A stretch of DNA of 64,000 bases. It comes from Desulforegula conservatrix Mb1Pa (GTDB lineage Bacteria > Desulfobacterota > Desulfobacteria > Desulfobacterales > Desulforegulaceae). Under the pieces are notes generated by a model. That model did no database searches. It was not told where the DNA came from and saw nothing but the letters and a program-made list of their open reading frames with translations. Shown here one piece after another: positions 48,271-56,374 of the stretch (positions within the stretch are counted from its first letter, which is position 1; every line of letters starts with the position of its first letter). A program made the translations under genes and the position numbers. Where the stretch lies: positions 25,945 to 89,944 of the forward strand of contig NZ_AUEY01000009.1 in NCBI RefSeq assembly GCF_000426225.1, written 5' to 3'.

Positions 48271-49690
48271 GACCATCACCATAGATCCGGTAACCAGGAT
48301 AGAAGGGCACGCGCGGGTTTTTCTGAATATCGGGGACGACGGCTCCCTTGCCTCTGCCGGTCTTGTGGTCAACGAACTCCGGGGATTCGAGAGGATTCTT
48401 GCCGGTATGGAAGCTGACCGTATGCCCCTCATCACGGCGCGTATTTGCGGAGTCTGCCCCGCTGCCCATCATCTTGCAGCATCAAGGGCTCTTGACAGTG
48501 CGGCCGGTGTAAAGGCGCCGCCCGCAGGGGAGCTTTTCAGGGAGCTTCTTTGTCTTGGTCATCTTATTCACTCCCATGTTCTGTCTATCTTTGTTCTTGA
48601 AGGGCCTGATCTTGTTTTTGGTCTGGATTCAGATCCTTCTGTCCGAAATGTTGTTGGAATTGTGCAGGCAAATCCCGAGCTTGCGAAAAAAGCCCTGAGA
48701 TGCAGAACCCTTGGCCAGAAGATCGGCGAAATGGTCGGGGGGAGGGGGATTCATCCTGTCACGTCTGTGGCTGGTGGCATCACATTTGTTTTGGATAACG
48801 ATAAAAAGCAGCATCTTGTGACCTGGATAAACGAGATTAATGCACTTGTCCCTGAACTTGCCGCAGCAGCCAAGGGGCTTCTCCTTAAACAGATTGATCT
48901 CCACCCATCGCTTATGAAAGGTTGGGTGATTCCGTCGTGGCATTTAGGGACTATGAAAGATGGCAACGCAGGCATGATGGGCGACACGCTGAGGGCTGTT
49001 GATGACAAGGGCAATGTAAGGGTCGAATTCCCCACAAAAGACTATGATAAGCATCTGGTGGAATCAGTGGTGGACTGGTCGTATATGAAGGAAGTCAGGA
49101 TAAAGAATGATGGAGCCCTCCATGACTACCGGGTTGGCCCCCTTGCCAGGGTGAACCTCGCGGACGGTTTCGGAACCAAGGCAGCAGATTCAGAGCTTGC
49201 TGAAATGCGCAGGCTTGGAGGGAATCCATGCCACGCCGTGGTTTTTCAGGCTTATGCAAGGATTGTGGAACTGCTGCATGCCAGCGAGCGGGCCAGGGAT
49301 ATCATCAATGATCCGGCCATACATGGAGAAACCAGGATTCCCGTAAAATTTCAGGGGGGGCGGGGTGTGGGCCATGTGGAAGCGCCAAGGGGAACCTTGA
49401 TCCATGATTATGAGATAGATGAAAATGGCATTGTTCGTTCTGCAAACCTTATTGTAGCCACCCAGCAGAATTATGTTTCCATCAACAAGACCATAGAAAA
49501 GGCTGCAGCCTCCCATGTCATAGGAAGGCCGGACGACGCAATGCTTCTTAATGCCGTCGAGTTCGGGATCCGCTGCTATGATCCGTGCCTCTCGTGTGCC
49601 ACCCACGCTCTTGGAGCCATGCCCATTGAAATCGTAATAACCGAGAATGGAAATACACTAAGAACCATAAGGAGGGACTCCTCATGGTAG
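48263..49690 (+). CDS. [NiFe]-hydrogenase large subunit (group 3, MvhA/HoxH-like)
   Basis: The 475-residue catalytic subunit has L1 RICGVCPAAHH (Cys62, Cys65) and the L2 motif DPCLSCATH (Cys442, Cys445), which hold Ni-Fe. The last 27 residues after His448 are the expected cleaved extension. It takes up or releases H2 in the cytoplasm. ATG 48263 has GGAGGC upstream; the frame from 48206 is a longer reading. The neighbouring protease and hyp genes mature it. Confidence 0.94.
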   Translation: MNKTITIDPVTRIEGHARVFLNIGDDGSLASAGLVVNELRGFERILAGMEADRMPLITARICGVCPAAHHLAASRALDSAAGVKAPPAGELFRELLCLGHLIHSHVLSIFVLEGPDLVFGLDSDPSVRNVVGIVQANPELAKKALRCRTLGQKIGEMVGGRGIHPVTSVAGGITFVLDNDKKQHLVTWINEINALVPELAAAAKGLLLKQIDLHPSLMKGWVIPSWHLGTMKDGNAGMMGDTLRAVDDKGNVRVEFPTKDYDKHLVESVVDWSYMKEVRIKNDGALHDYRVGPLARVNLADGFGTKAADSELAEMRRLGGNPCHAVVFQAYARIVELLHASERARDIINDPAIHGETRIPVKFQGGRGVGHVEAPRGTLIHDYEIDENGIVRSANLIVATQQNYVSINKTIEKAAASHVIGRPDDAMLLNAVEFGIRCYDPCLSCATHALGAMPIEIVITENGNTLRTIRRDSSW

Positions 49691-49935
49691 TAATTAATCT
49701 CCACGAGCAGGCATGCAGGGGATGCGGCATGTGCGCGGAAATATGCCCGACCAATGTGTTCGAATACGACTCTAAAAGTCACCAGGCCCTGATAAAGCAT
49801 CCCGAAGACTGTATTGCCTGCCTGACCTGTGCTTATATCTGTCCGTCAGGTGCCATTACCCACGAGAATTATCATTCGGTAAAAAATTTTTACAGGGATC
49901 ACAAGTTCTGGAGCAGAATGGAGAAATTTCTATGA
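49684..49935 (+). CDS. 2[4Fe-4S] ferredoxin of the hydrogenase operon
   Basis: The 83-residue protein has two CxxCxxCxxxCP motifs (CRGCGMCAEICP and CIACLTCAYICP), giving two [4Fe-4S] clusters, then a 25-residue tail with positive charges. It overlaps the large-subunit stop. It is the only electron-transfer partner gene in the operon; no HdrA, MvhD or diaphorase gene is nearby. Confidence 0.93.
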   Translation: MVVINLHEQACRGCGMCAEICPTNVFEYDSKSHQALIKHPEDCIACLTCAYICPSGAITHENYHSVKNFYRDHKFWSRMEKFL

Positions 49936-50390
49936 GCGACGAAACCATCATGGGGTTGACCCTTGAAGATCATCAGGCTGCACTCACGGAAGTCGCCTTT
50001 CTCATGGACATATTTACCGCCACCATTGACAATATAATGGGTGGTGCCACCTCATCCGTGGGGCGTATGGCTGGCAGGGACACAGCAAAGAAATACCCTG
50101 TTTTTTTAGAAAATCCTTCACTTAAAGAAGCTGTTGCAGTTGTTGCTGAAAGGATGAAAGCGGGTTTCGTAATATCACTTGAAGGGGGCGAGGACGGGAA
50201 TACGATTGTGTTCCATCGCTGTATTCTCAGGGATATCTGCAAGCTGAGGGGAATAGAAATGGGCCAGGCCATGTGCAGGCTGTTCCACTACTATTTCGAC
50301 GGTATTGTCAATGAACTGGTCAGCAGACCTGTTAAATCGGAAATCACAAATTCCGGGAAATCATGCCTGGTAATTATCAGAACCCAGTGA
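49932..50390 (+). CDS. V4R-like accessory protein of hydrogenase operon, paralog 2
   Basis: The 152-residue protein is paralogous to the one at 46760. Shared features are a Gly-rich helix (SSVGRMAGRDTAKK), IVFHRCILRDICKL, MCRLFHYYFDGIV and a last strand KSCLVII with three cysteines aligned to paralog 1. It overlaps the ferredoxin by ATGA and the protease by 28 nt. It is conserved as a tight operon member, so a hydrogenase role is likely; no specific function is known. Confidence 0.6.
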   Translation: MSDETIMGLTLEDHQAALTEVAFLMDIFTATIDNIMGGATSSVGRMAGRDTAKKYPVFLENPSLKEAVAVVAERMKAGFVISLEGGEDGNTIVFHRCILRDICKLRGIEMGQAMCRLFHYYFDGIVNELVSRPVKSEITNSGKSCLVIIRTQ

Positions 50391-50890
50391 CGGCCCGGTT
50401 GGGCGTATCAGCCCTTGTGGTCTGCATAGGCAATGAACTCATCGCAGATGACGCCATTGGATACGAAGTGTATAAACTGCTTCTGAACATGGATCTTCCT
50501 AAGGGCGTCAGGGTTGAATTTTCAGGAGTTGGAGGACTCGCTCTGCTTGATCTTCTTGGCGGGGGCGAACAAATACTCATTGTTGTGGATGCGGTTCAGT
50601 TCGGAGCTCCGGCAGGCACTATTCACTGTCTTTCATGGGACAAGGTTCCGTCATTCGGGAATCCGTCCATATCGGTTCATGGGATAGGCCTCAAGGAAAC
50701 CATTGACATAGGAAAGGCCCTTTACCCGGAACTGATGCCTGAGTCCATCATTCTTGTGGGGATCGAAGGGCGCTGCTTCAATCTCATGCGTTATGCAATG
50801 ACTCCTGAGACAGAGGCAGCCGCAGGCCCGGCAGCCGCATACATCAGAGATAAACTTGATGGTCTCGCAAAAAGCCTAAAAATGGCTTAA
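50363..50890 (+). CDS. Hydrogenase maturation protease
   Basis: The 175-residue protease of the HyaD/HoxW family has VVCIGNELIADDAIG (the acidic Ni-ligand region), VVDAVQFG and SVHGIGL (His). It removes the C-terminal 27 residues of the large subunit after Ni insertion. It starts within the preceding gene; a start a little later is possible. Its last 9 residues (from Asp in DGLAKSLKMA) are encoded by Rep-A, an inserted end. Confidence 0.88.
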   Translation: MPGNYQNPVTARLGVSALVVCIGNELIADDAIGYEVYKLLLNMDLPKGVRVEFSGVGGLALLDLLGGGEQILIVVDAVQFGAPAGTIHCLSWDKVPSFGNPSISVHGIGLKETIDIGKALYPELMPESIILVGIEGRCFNLMRYAMTPETEAAAGPAAAYIRDKLDGLAKSLKMA

Positions 50891-51014
50891 GCGTCATGCC
50901 GGACTTGATCCGGCATCTTTGTAATTTCAGCCACGTCCGGATTCAGGCTCCCGGTTTTCACCGGGACAGGACTGCGCCGGAATGACGGTAATCGGACTTG
51001 TTGTGACCTTGTCA
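50858..51014. repeat. Rep-A element overlapping a coding end
   Basis: It starts inside the maturation protease gene at GATGGTCTCGCAAAAAG, supplies its stop, and runs to GTGACCTTGTCAA. It is the subtype with a CTCCCGGTTTTCACCGGGA mini-hairpin. Confidence 0.85.
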
Positions 51015-51035
51015 AACTAATAAACTCTTGCAAAG

Positions 51036-52682
51036 ATGAGGAATCCTGAAATGAAGCACGGACAATCGACCACAGCCCTAATTGCAAGTGAAGAGCGCAC
51101 AGCCCACGACGAAATCCTCCGCCTTGCAGAGGCCATGGTGGATGGTCTGCTTGATGAACGTGGTGATCCCATGGAATTCGAAGGAGAGGATCGGAAACTC
51201 ATCACCCTTGTAAACCGGATGCTCGACGCCCTTGTCGATCCTTTGCGCCTTGCAGCAAACGCCATTGACCAGATCTCCCACGGCAAGATTCCCCCATTTC
51301 TGATCGACGATTACAAAGGAGAATACAACGATCTAAAACGAAATCTGAACACTCTGCTCGCCACATTATACGGGCTTGATAACGAAACCAGAAATCTCAT
51401 AGACAAGATCAGGGACGGAAAATTGCGTACCCGTGGAAACGGCTGGGATTTCAGCGGAATATGGCGTGATCTGATCAACGGAGTAAACGGAACACTTGAT
51501 GCTGTTATCGATCCTGTCACCGAAGCTGGCTCTGTACTCGCGCAGCTTGCTAATTTTGATTTGAGGGCCCGCATGCGCGGTCAGTACCGAGGCGAGCATG
51601 CGATGATCAAAAAAGCAATCAACGGCACGGCCGAATCGCTACATTCGGCCATAGCGCAGGTTGCTGAGTCTGTCGAAAGCGTTACCGAGGTGGGTGAGCG
51701 CATCGCCATGAACAGCCTGACCGGAGAAAGAGGGGCAGAAGTCCAGAACGAGCAGATTTCCGAGGCCTCGACAAACCTTGCCAGTATTTCAAAAACCTCG
51801 GCCATAACCGTTGAGAACACTAAAAACGCCAGCATAAGCGCCCGGCGTTCTGTTGATTCCATCATTGAAAGCAAAAACGCCATGGAAAGGATGCTGGCGG
51901 CGATGGACGAGATCCGTTCGGCCGCAGACAATACCAAAACCATAGTTCAGGAAATCGACAATATATCAAAGGAAACAGACGCACTTGCAACCAGCGCTGC
52001 TGAAAAAGCGGTTGTTATAAGTTCATCCGCAAGGGGTTTCGGAATTGTGGCGACTGAAATCAGAAATCTTGCAAAACGCTGTAATGAAGCCGCTGACCGT
52101 CTTGACACGTTAGGCCTGAACATCCATGTCAGATCAGGACACGATGGAGCTGGGTATGATGATGAAGCAGCCTCGGACCATACAAAACATGAAGAATTGA
52201 GTAGCATCATTGATGAATTGTTGAAAATATCAAGGGTTTCCCATTACCTCGGCCTGAACGCCTCTGTTGCCTCAGCCCATGTTGAGGGCGCAGGCATCAG
52301 GTTCGAGCTTATGACCGATGAAATTGGGCGGCTTGCCAAGCGCTCGGCAGATGCTGCACGGAGAACCGAGGAACTGATCAGGCAGTCTGTGGATAATGCC
52401 CGAAAAGGTGAGGAACTATCCAGGGGAATTGATGATCAGCTTGCAGGAGCGGTCCAGGGCGGTAATATGATCAACCGGTTGACGGAGGAAATTTCAAGGG
52501 GCAGTCAGGAACAGGCGCGAGGTCTGGATGAAATAATCAAAGCAGTTGAACAGATCAATCAGGTCACACGCCTGAATACCAATATCGCCAGGGAATCTGC
52601 AGAGTCAGCCAATATTTTGGAAGAAGAAACAAAAAAATTGTCGGATATGGTGAACAAGTTCCATATCGACAGAAGTGCCTGA
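51036..52682 (+). CDS. Soluble MCP-like protein with two degenerate signalling tips
   Basis: The 548-residue protein has no membrane segment. Residues 30-215 hold two HAMP-like segments (LRLAANAIDQISHGKIPPF and AGSVLAQLANFDLRARMRGQ). The signalling region has two diverged copies of the MCP tip: about 305-350 (ISKETDALATSAAEKAVV then FGIVATEIRNLAKRC) and about 395-440 (ISRVSHYLGLNASVASA then DEIGRLAKRS). The usual TNLLALNA is lost in both. It follows the hydrogenase operon with only Rep-A between. Start is 51036 or 51051. It may be a regulator that does not join normal CheA arrays. Confidence 0.75.
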   Translation: MRNPEMKHGQSTTALIASEERTAHDEILRLAEAMVDGLLDERGDPMEFEGEDRKLITLVNRMLDALVDPLRLAANAIDQISHGKIPPFLIDDYKGEYNDLKRNLNTLLATLYGLDNETRNLIDKIRDGKLRTRGNGWDFSGIWRDLINGVNGTLDAVIDPVTEAGSVLAQLANFDLRARMRGQYRGEHAMIKKAINGTAESLHSAIAQVAESVESVTEVGERIAMNSLTGERGAEVQNEQISEASTNLASISKTSAITVENTKNASISARRSVDSIIESKNAMERMLAAMDEIRSAADNTKTIVQEIDNISKETDALATSAAEKAVVISSSARGFGIVATEIRNLAKRCNEAADRLDTLGLNIHVRSGHDGAGYDDEAASDHTKHEELSSIIDELLKISRVSHYLGLNASVASAHVEGAGIRFELMTDEIGRLAKRSADAARRTEELIRQSVDNARKGEELSRGIDDQLAGAVQGGNMINRLTEEISRGSQEQARGLDEIIKAVEQINQVTRLNTNIARESAESANILEEETKKLSDMVNKFHIDRSA

Positions 52683-52732
52683 TCAGGTCCGGCATCCCTT
52701 GTATGTTCGAATCGATGAAAACAGGCCAATTT

Positions 52733-52770
52733 GTAGGTCGGATTAGAGCGTCCTTTGCTCGTAATCCGAC
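52733..52770. repeat. Rep-D hairpin
   Basis: GTCGGATTAGAGCG and CGTAATCCGAC, with inner GAGC/GCTC pairing, just after the MCP-like gene, probably acting at the 3' end. Confidence 0.75.
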
Positions 52771-52852
52771 TTTAGAATTTTTGATCTAACCAGACAGATA
52801 TTTCAAAAAGCATTGATCAAGAATTGAAAATTATGACGAGCCTCACCTGTCA

Positions 52853-53689
52853 TCATTGCTTAACCAGTTCCACACGGCGGTTTTTTTGTTTGCCTTCTTC
52901 TGTGTCATTGGATGAGACAGGAGAAAGAGAAGACACTCCATGAGACTTCAAACGGTCCGGCGCAATTCCATATTTGCCAGCCAGGGCCTTTGTCACAGCT
53001 TCTGCCCTGTCTTTGGACAGCTTCATATTAGAGTCAAAAGAACCAACACTGTCTGTGTGACCAACAACATAAACCTTCAGACCTGCATCGTTTTTGAGGA
53101 GTTTTGCAATTTCAGTCAAGGCTGCGTCAGATTCAGGTTTAATCTCGGACTTACCTGTGTCGAAGTAGATGCCATATATCGAAACATGTCCGGTTGCATG
53201 GATGTCATTGCCCATAGCCTCGGCCTTGGCCACGACCTCCTGTGCCATAGCCTTTTTTTCTATTACTGTAAGTCTATACATATTATTGTAGCTTCTCACC
53301 TCGACCCATGTTTCATTTCCATCCTTTTGAACTACGATGGTGGAGGTCTTGTTGAAGTTGTCATCAAAAACGACATTTCCGCCAATTTTTATTAGGGCAT
53401 CCTGAATATTTCTACGGATTTTCAATTCTCCAGGTTCTGTGGCGCCTTTCTTCAGCTTGTATTCGATGTAATACTTCTGGCCTTCGATATTGACATATTT
53501 TTTGGTCTGGTCATTGAATCTGTGGGTGTCAAAGTCGTTATATTTATAGCCTGAAATATAGAAGTCGGGCATCCTCGTTAGAATTGGGAGATCCTTGCTC
53601 CCTTTTATGTCTTCCTCGCCCGCCATGGCAGTGCAAAAAAAGGAAAAAACAAACGACAGGATCAGAATTGGTACCACTATCTTTTTCAT
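52853..53689 (-). CDS. OmpA-family outer-membrane protein
   Basis: The 278-residue exported protein has a signal peptide (cleaved near AMAG), an N-terminal domain of about 140 residues not recognised (beta-rich, YISGYKYNDFDTHRF), and a C-terminal OmpA peptidoglycan-binding domain (about 165-278; YFDTGKSEIKPES, GHTDSVGSFDSNMKLSKDRA, NRRVELV). It links the outer membrane or periplasm to peptidoglycan. Confidence 0.9.
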   Translation of the reverse strand: MKKIVVPILILSFVFSFFCTAMAGEEDIKGSKDLPILTRMPDFYISGYKYNDFDTHRFNDQTKKYVNIEGQKYYIEYKLKKGATEPGELKIRRNIQDALIKIGGNVVFDDNFNKTSTIVVQKDGNETWVEVRSYNNMYRLTVIEKKAMAQEVVAKAEAMGNDIHATGHVSIYGIYFDTGKSEIKPESDAALTEIAKLLKNDAGLKVYVVGHTDSVGSFDSNMKLSKDRAEAVTKALAGKYGIAPDRLKSHGVSSLSPVSSNDTEEGKQKNRRVELVKQ

Positions 53690-53799
53690 ATTGTCCCTCC
53701 GGGGGTGTTAGAAAACTAATTAAGTATAGTCTGAATACCCATAAATGTTTGAAAATAAAAACTTCATGCAACTACCGCAACTCAAAAAGTTCTTGCGGA

Positions 53800-53928
53800 T
53801 TTTATTCCAAAAAGCTCCGCAAAAACTTTATGGTTTTGTTAGTAGGTAAAAAACTGATATCTTTAGAGTTTTAAAAATGTTAAGCTCATGAACTTTCAAA
53901 TGTTAATGAGAATTGGGCATAACCACAA
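53800..53928. repeat. Rep-B long form, copy 3
   Basis: Rep-B core with altered left arm (TTTTATTCC) and the same tail (GGTTTTGTTAGTAGG to GGGCATAACCACA), in the 296-bp gap between the two exported-protein genes. Confidence 0.75.
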
Positions 53929-53985
53929 ATAGTTATTGTGTATATCCTTCTCCGCACTTAAGGGGAACAGAGCCTATTTAAATGT

Positions 53986-55773
53986 TTATCTGGGAGTCAT
54001 CACCATTACTTTGTCAAGAATGATCTCATTCGGATCAGGCCCCAGCAGGTCAGGTGAATCAGGGTCAATATACATTCTGAAAGCCATGAAAGCCTCATCG
54101 CCATAATTGATGCCATTTAAATTGCCATATGTATCCTGATCCACCTTAAAGGTATCATCATCAATTTTGTTTCTGGCGAATTTCCACATATACAGATTGT
54201 CCGTATTTGCTATCTGCGGGAAGCTTCTGGCAACACTTCCTTCATACATAGAATTGGTGATGCCTCCGAAACCATTGGCATATTTGGCTCCGTAGCAGCT
54301 TACATTGCCATAGACGGATTTGCGGATCTTTGTATGATTGACTCCATAAACAACAATGACAGTATCCTGATTAAATTTGAAAGAATCAGAATTCAGATAA
54401 AGCGTGTCCCTGGTTTCGCCGAGTACATCCTCCAGGGCATTAATGGCTTCGGCGCCTGACTTGCCAAGCCAGACATGGGTGTCAAGTTCGCGTATGGTGT
54501 AATTAGGGCTGTATTTATCAATGATAGCCTGTCTCAGTTTGGCTGTATCTTGAGTTAAATGGTTCTCGGTAATGCCTGATCCTCTTTGTCTTGGGGCAAA
54601 AGGCTGAAGAAAGTTTGCCTTCCTTGGAGTATTTGGCGTAAGGCGAATGATTTCAAGCGTTGGGCGATTAAGATAGGCCTGTCCTGCAGATTTGTCTGCC
54701 GGGTTTGAAAAGCGGTGCAGGAAATTCATCAGGTCTGCATAATCATCATTTCCAAGCCTTACCAGATTCGAGTCTATGACATCCAGCAGGACTTTCTCCC
54801 TATCCAATCCTGCTTCAGAGACTGCGGCAATAACGTCTTCATAAAGCTGTCTGTCCGGGGTGGATACAAGGATAAAGAAAGATCCAAACTGGCCTACCTT
54901 ATTTCCCCCGCTTGCCGGATAGAACATGTCTTCCATGATGTTATAGGCATTTATAGGGTCTCCAAGCTGGGCGTATATCTTTTTGCGGTCAAAAGGGTTG
55001 GTGCCACTTAGGCAGCGGCTTAAAAAATAACTGCGATAGCTATAATAATCACATGCAGGAGGAGTTCTGCCTATGAGAATGAACCCTTCATCCTCGCGCA
55101 TGCTGAATGCAAACTGGGCAGGGATGATTGCATGTTTCGCATCCGGTGGCAAAGGTGCCTGGATGCAGAAATACGGGAATCCTGCATTATTACCATTGGC
55201 GTTGGGCGAATATCCTGCATAGCAGACATCTATGGCATTGCTCAGGCAGATATCTCCCTGTTGAACCGTGTACCCATTCTTTTTAAGCACCGAAGACAGA
55301 TTTCCGGCTTCAGGTATAATATCTCCAATCTGGAGCGGGGCCGGGGCTTTTACTGTAATCAGGTTTTTATCTTCATTTACAGTGACGTCGCCGTCAAGAA
55401 CAGTTTCAAGAAATTGCACGGGCGCCCATAAACGCCCCTGAAACTCCCTTGATGCTGGCTTCATCTTGCAAAGACTCACCTGAACCATGCCATTTTCAGC
55501 ACCGTTAGTGGCAAAGCCTATCCTTTTTCCATACTGCGCGACTATTCCCTTATTCATGTTTATGGGAACAAATCTGCCGCCGACTCCATTCATGAACTGA
55601 TCGACATCAATCAGGAGGCCTCCGTCTGTTTTATACCAGTCAACCCTTGATCCTGTAAGGCTGCCGTTTAAAATCAGATTCGAATCATTTTTTTCATCGT
55701 CGCTGCCGCATGAATACAGAAGCAATATACTGGATAATAAGCAAAATACGAGTTTGACAATTTTTCTTTTCAT
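53986..55773 (-). CDS. Large lipoprotein with copper-amine-oxidase-N-like domain, function unknown
   Basis: The 595-residue lipoprotein (LLLYSC lipobox) has about residues 55-150 (GRFVPINMNKG, RLWAPVQFLETVLDGDVTVNED) like the copper amine oxidase N-terminal/stalk repeat that folds against cell-wall or exported proteins. The rest (about 170-595) is not recognised: a segment with CLSNAIDVCYAGYSPNANG, PACDYYSYRSYFLSRC, and a long C-terminal region. Cysteines are common, suggesting disulfides. It stands alone. It may be a secreted enzyme or structural factor. Confidence 0.55.
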   Translation of the reverse strand: MKRKIVKLVFCLLSSILLLYSCGSDDEKNDSNLILNGSLTGSRVDWYKTDGGLLIDVDQFMNGVGGRFVPINMNKGIVAQYGKRIGFATNGAENGMVQVSLCKMKPASREFQGRLWAPVQFLETVLDGDVTVNEDKNLITVKAPAPLQIGDIIPEAGNLSSVLKKNGYTVQQGDICLSNAIDVCYAGYSPNANGNNAGFPYFCIQAPLPPDAKHAIIPAQFAFSMREDEGFILIGRTPPACDYYSYRSYFLSRCLSGTNPFDRKKIYAQLGDPINAYNIMEDMFYPASGGNKVGQFGSFFILVSTPDRQLYEDVIAAVSEAGLDREKVLLDVIDSNLVRLGNDDYADLMNFLHRFSNPADKSAGQAYLNRPTLEIIRLTPNTPRKANFLQPFAPRQRGSGITENHLTQDTAKLRQAIIDKYSPNYTIRELDTHVWLGKSGAEAINALEDVLGETRDTLYLNSDSFKFNQDTVIVVYGVNHTKIRKSVYGNVSCYGAKYANGFGGITNSMYEGSVARSFPQIANTDNLYMWKFARNKIDDDTFKVDQDTYGNLNGINYGDEAFMAFRMYIDPDSPDLLGPDPNEIILDKVMVMTPR

Positions 55774-55804
55774 AGAGAAATCCGTCCTGATCGATTAAGA
55801 AGTT

Positions 55805-55960
55805 TGATGACCTCGCAAAAATGCAAAAAAGATCGTCAGCGCCATGCGGACTTGATCCTGTATCAAGTGTTTTCAGATATTTCTGGACTCAGGCCCCGTT
55901 TTTCACCGGTACAGACCCCGCCGGAATGGTTGAATTCGGACTTTTTTGCAGCCTTTTCAA
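55805..55960. repeat. Rep-A element, tandem group copy 1
   Basis: First of three Rep-A copies in 55805-56325, of the longer subtype with a GCCCCGTTTTTCACCGGTAC mini-hairpin. Confidence 0.8.
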
Positions 55961-55964
55961 GTTT

Positions 55965-56100
55965 GATGGACTCGCAAAAAGTTGAAAAATGGCTTTAGCG
56001 TCATGCCGGACTTGATCCGGCATCCAGTAATTTGAGCCACTTCTGGATTACGGCCTTCGCCGGAATGACGGTAATCCGGACTTTTTTGCGACCTTGTCAA
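55965..56100. repeat. Rep-A element, tandem group copy 2
   Basis: It begins four bases after copy 1 (GATGGACTCGCAAAAAG) and ends TTTTTTGCGACCTTGTCAA. It is the shorter subtype. Confidence 0.85.
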
Positions 56101-56197
56101 GTTTAGCAGATTCAAAAACAGGTTTATTTTTATAATGAATCCCCCAAAATTTACCGAAGATCAATATATAATTTTTTTCGTGGTTCAGAAAATTATT

Positions 56198-56325
56198 GAT
56201 GGGTTCGCAAAAAAGTCAAAAAAAATAGTCAGAGTCATGCCTGACTTGGTCAGGTTCATGTATTTCAGCCGGCCCTACATCCTTCCTGCGCTGGAATGAC
56301 GGGAATCAGGCTTTTGCGGCCCTGT
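56198..56325. repeat. Rep-A element, tandem group copy 3 (diverged)
   Basis: GATGGGTTCGCAAAAAAGTC to AATCAGGCTTTTGCGGCCC. It is diverged, with CATGCCTGACTTGGTC in the core. These three copies fill the 600-bp gap between the lipoprotein and MscS-like genes. Confidence 0.7.
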
Positions 56326-56374
56326 TCTTCGGATCGGATCATATAGAAAGTCTGCTCGAACAGGTGGTTCTTAT

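Noticed and set aside
52940..53395. 151-residue plus ORF over the OmpA-like gene
   Set aside because: Antisense to a clear OmpA-domain gene with signal peptide.
55805..56325. Three closely spaced Rep-A copies resembling an array
   Set aside because: The spacing is irregular, units are long and self-palindromic, and no cas genes are near, so it is not CRISPR.
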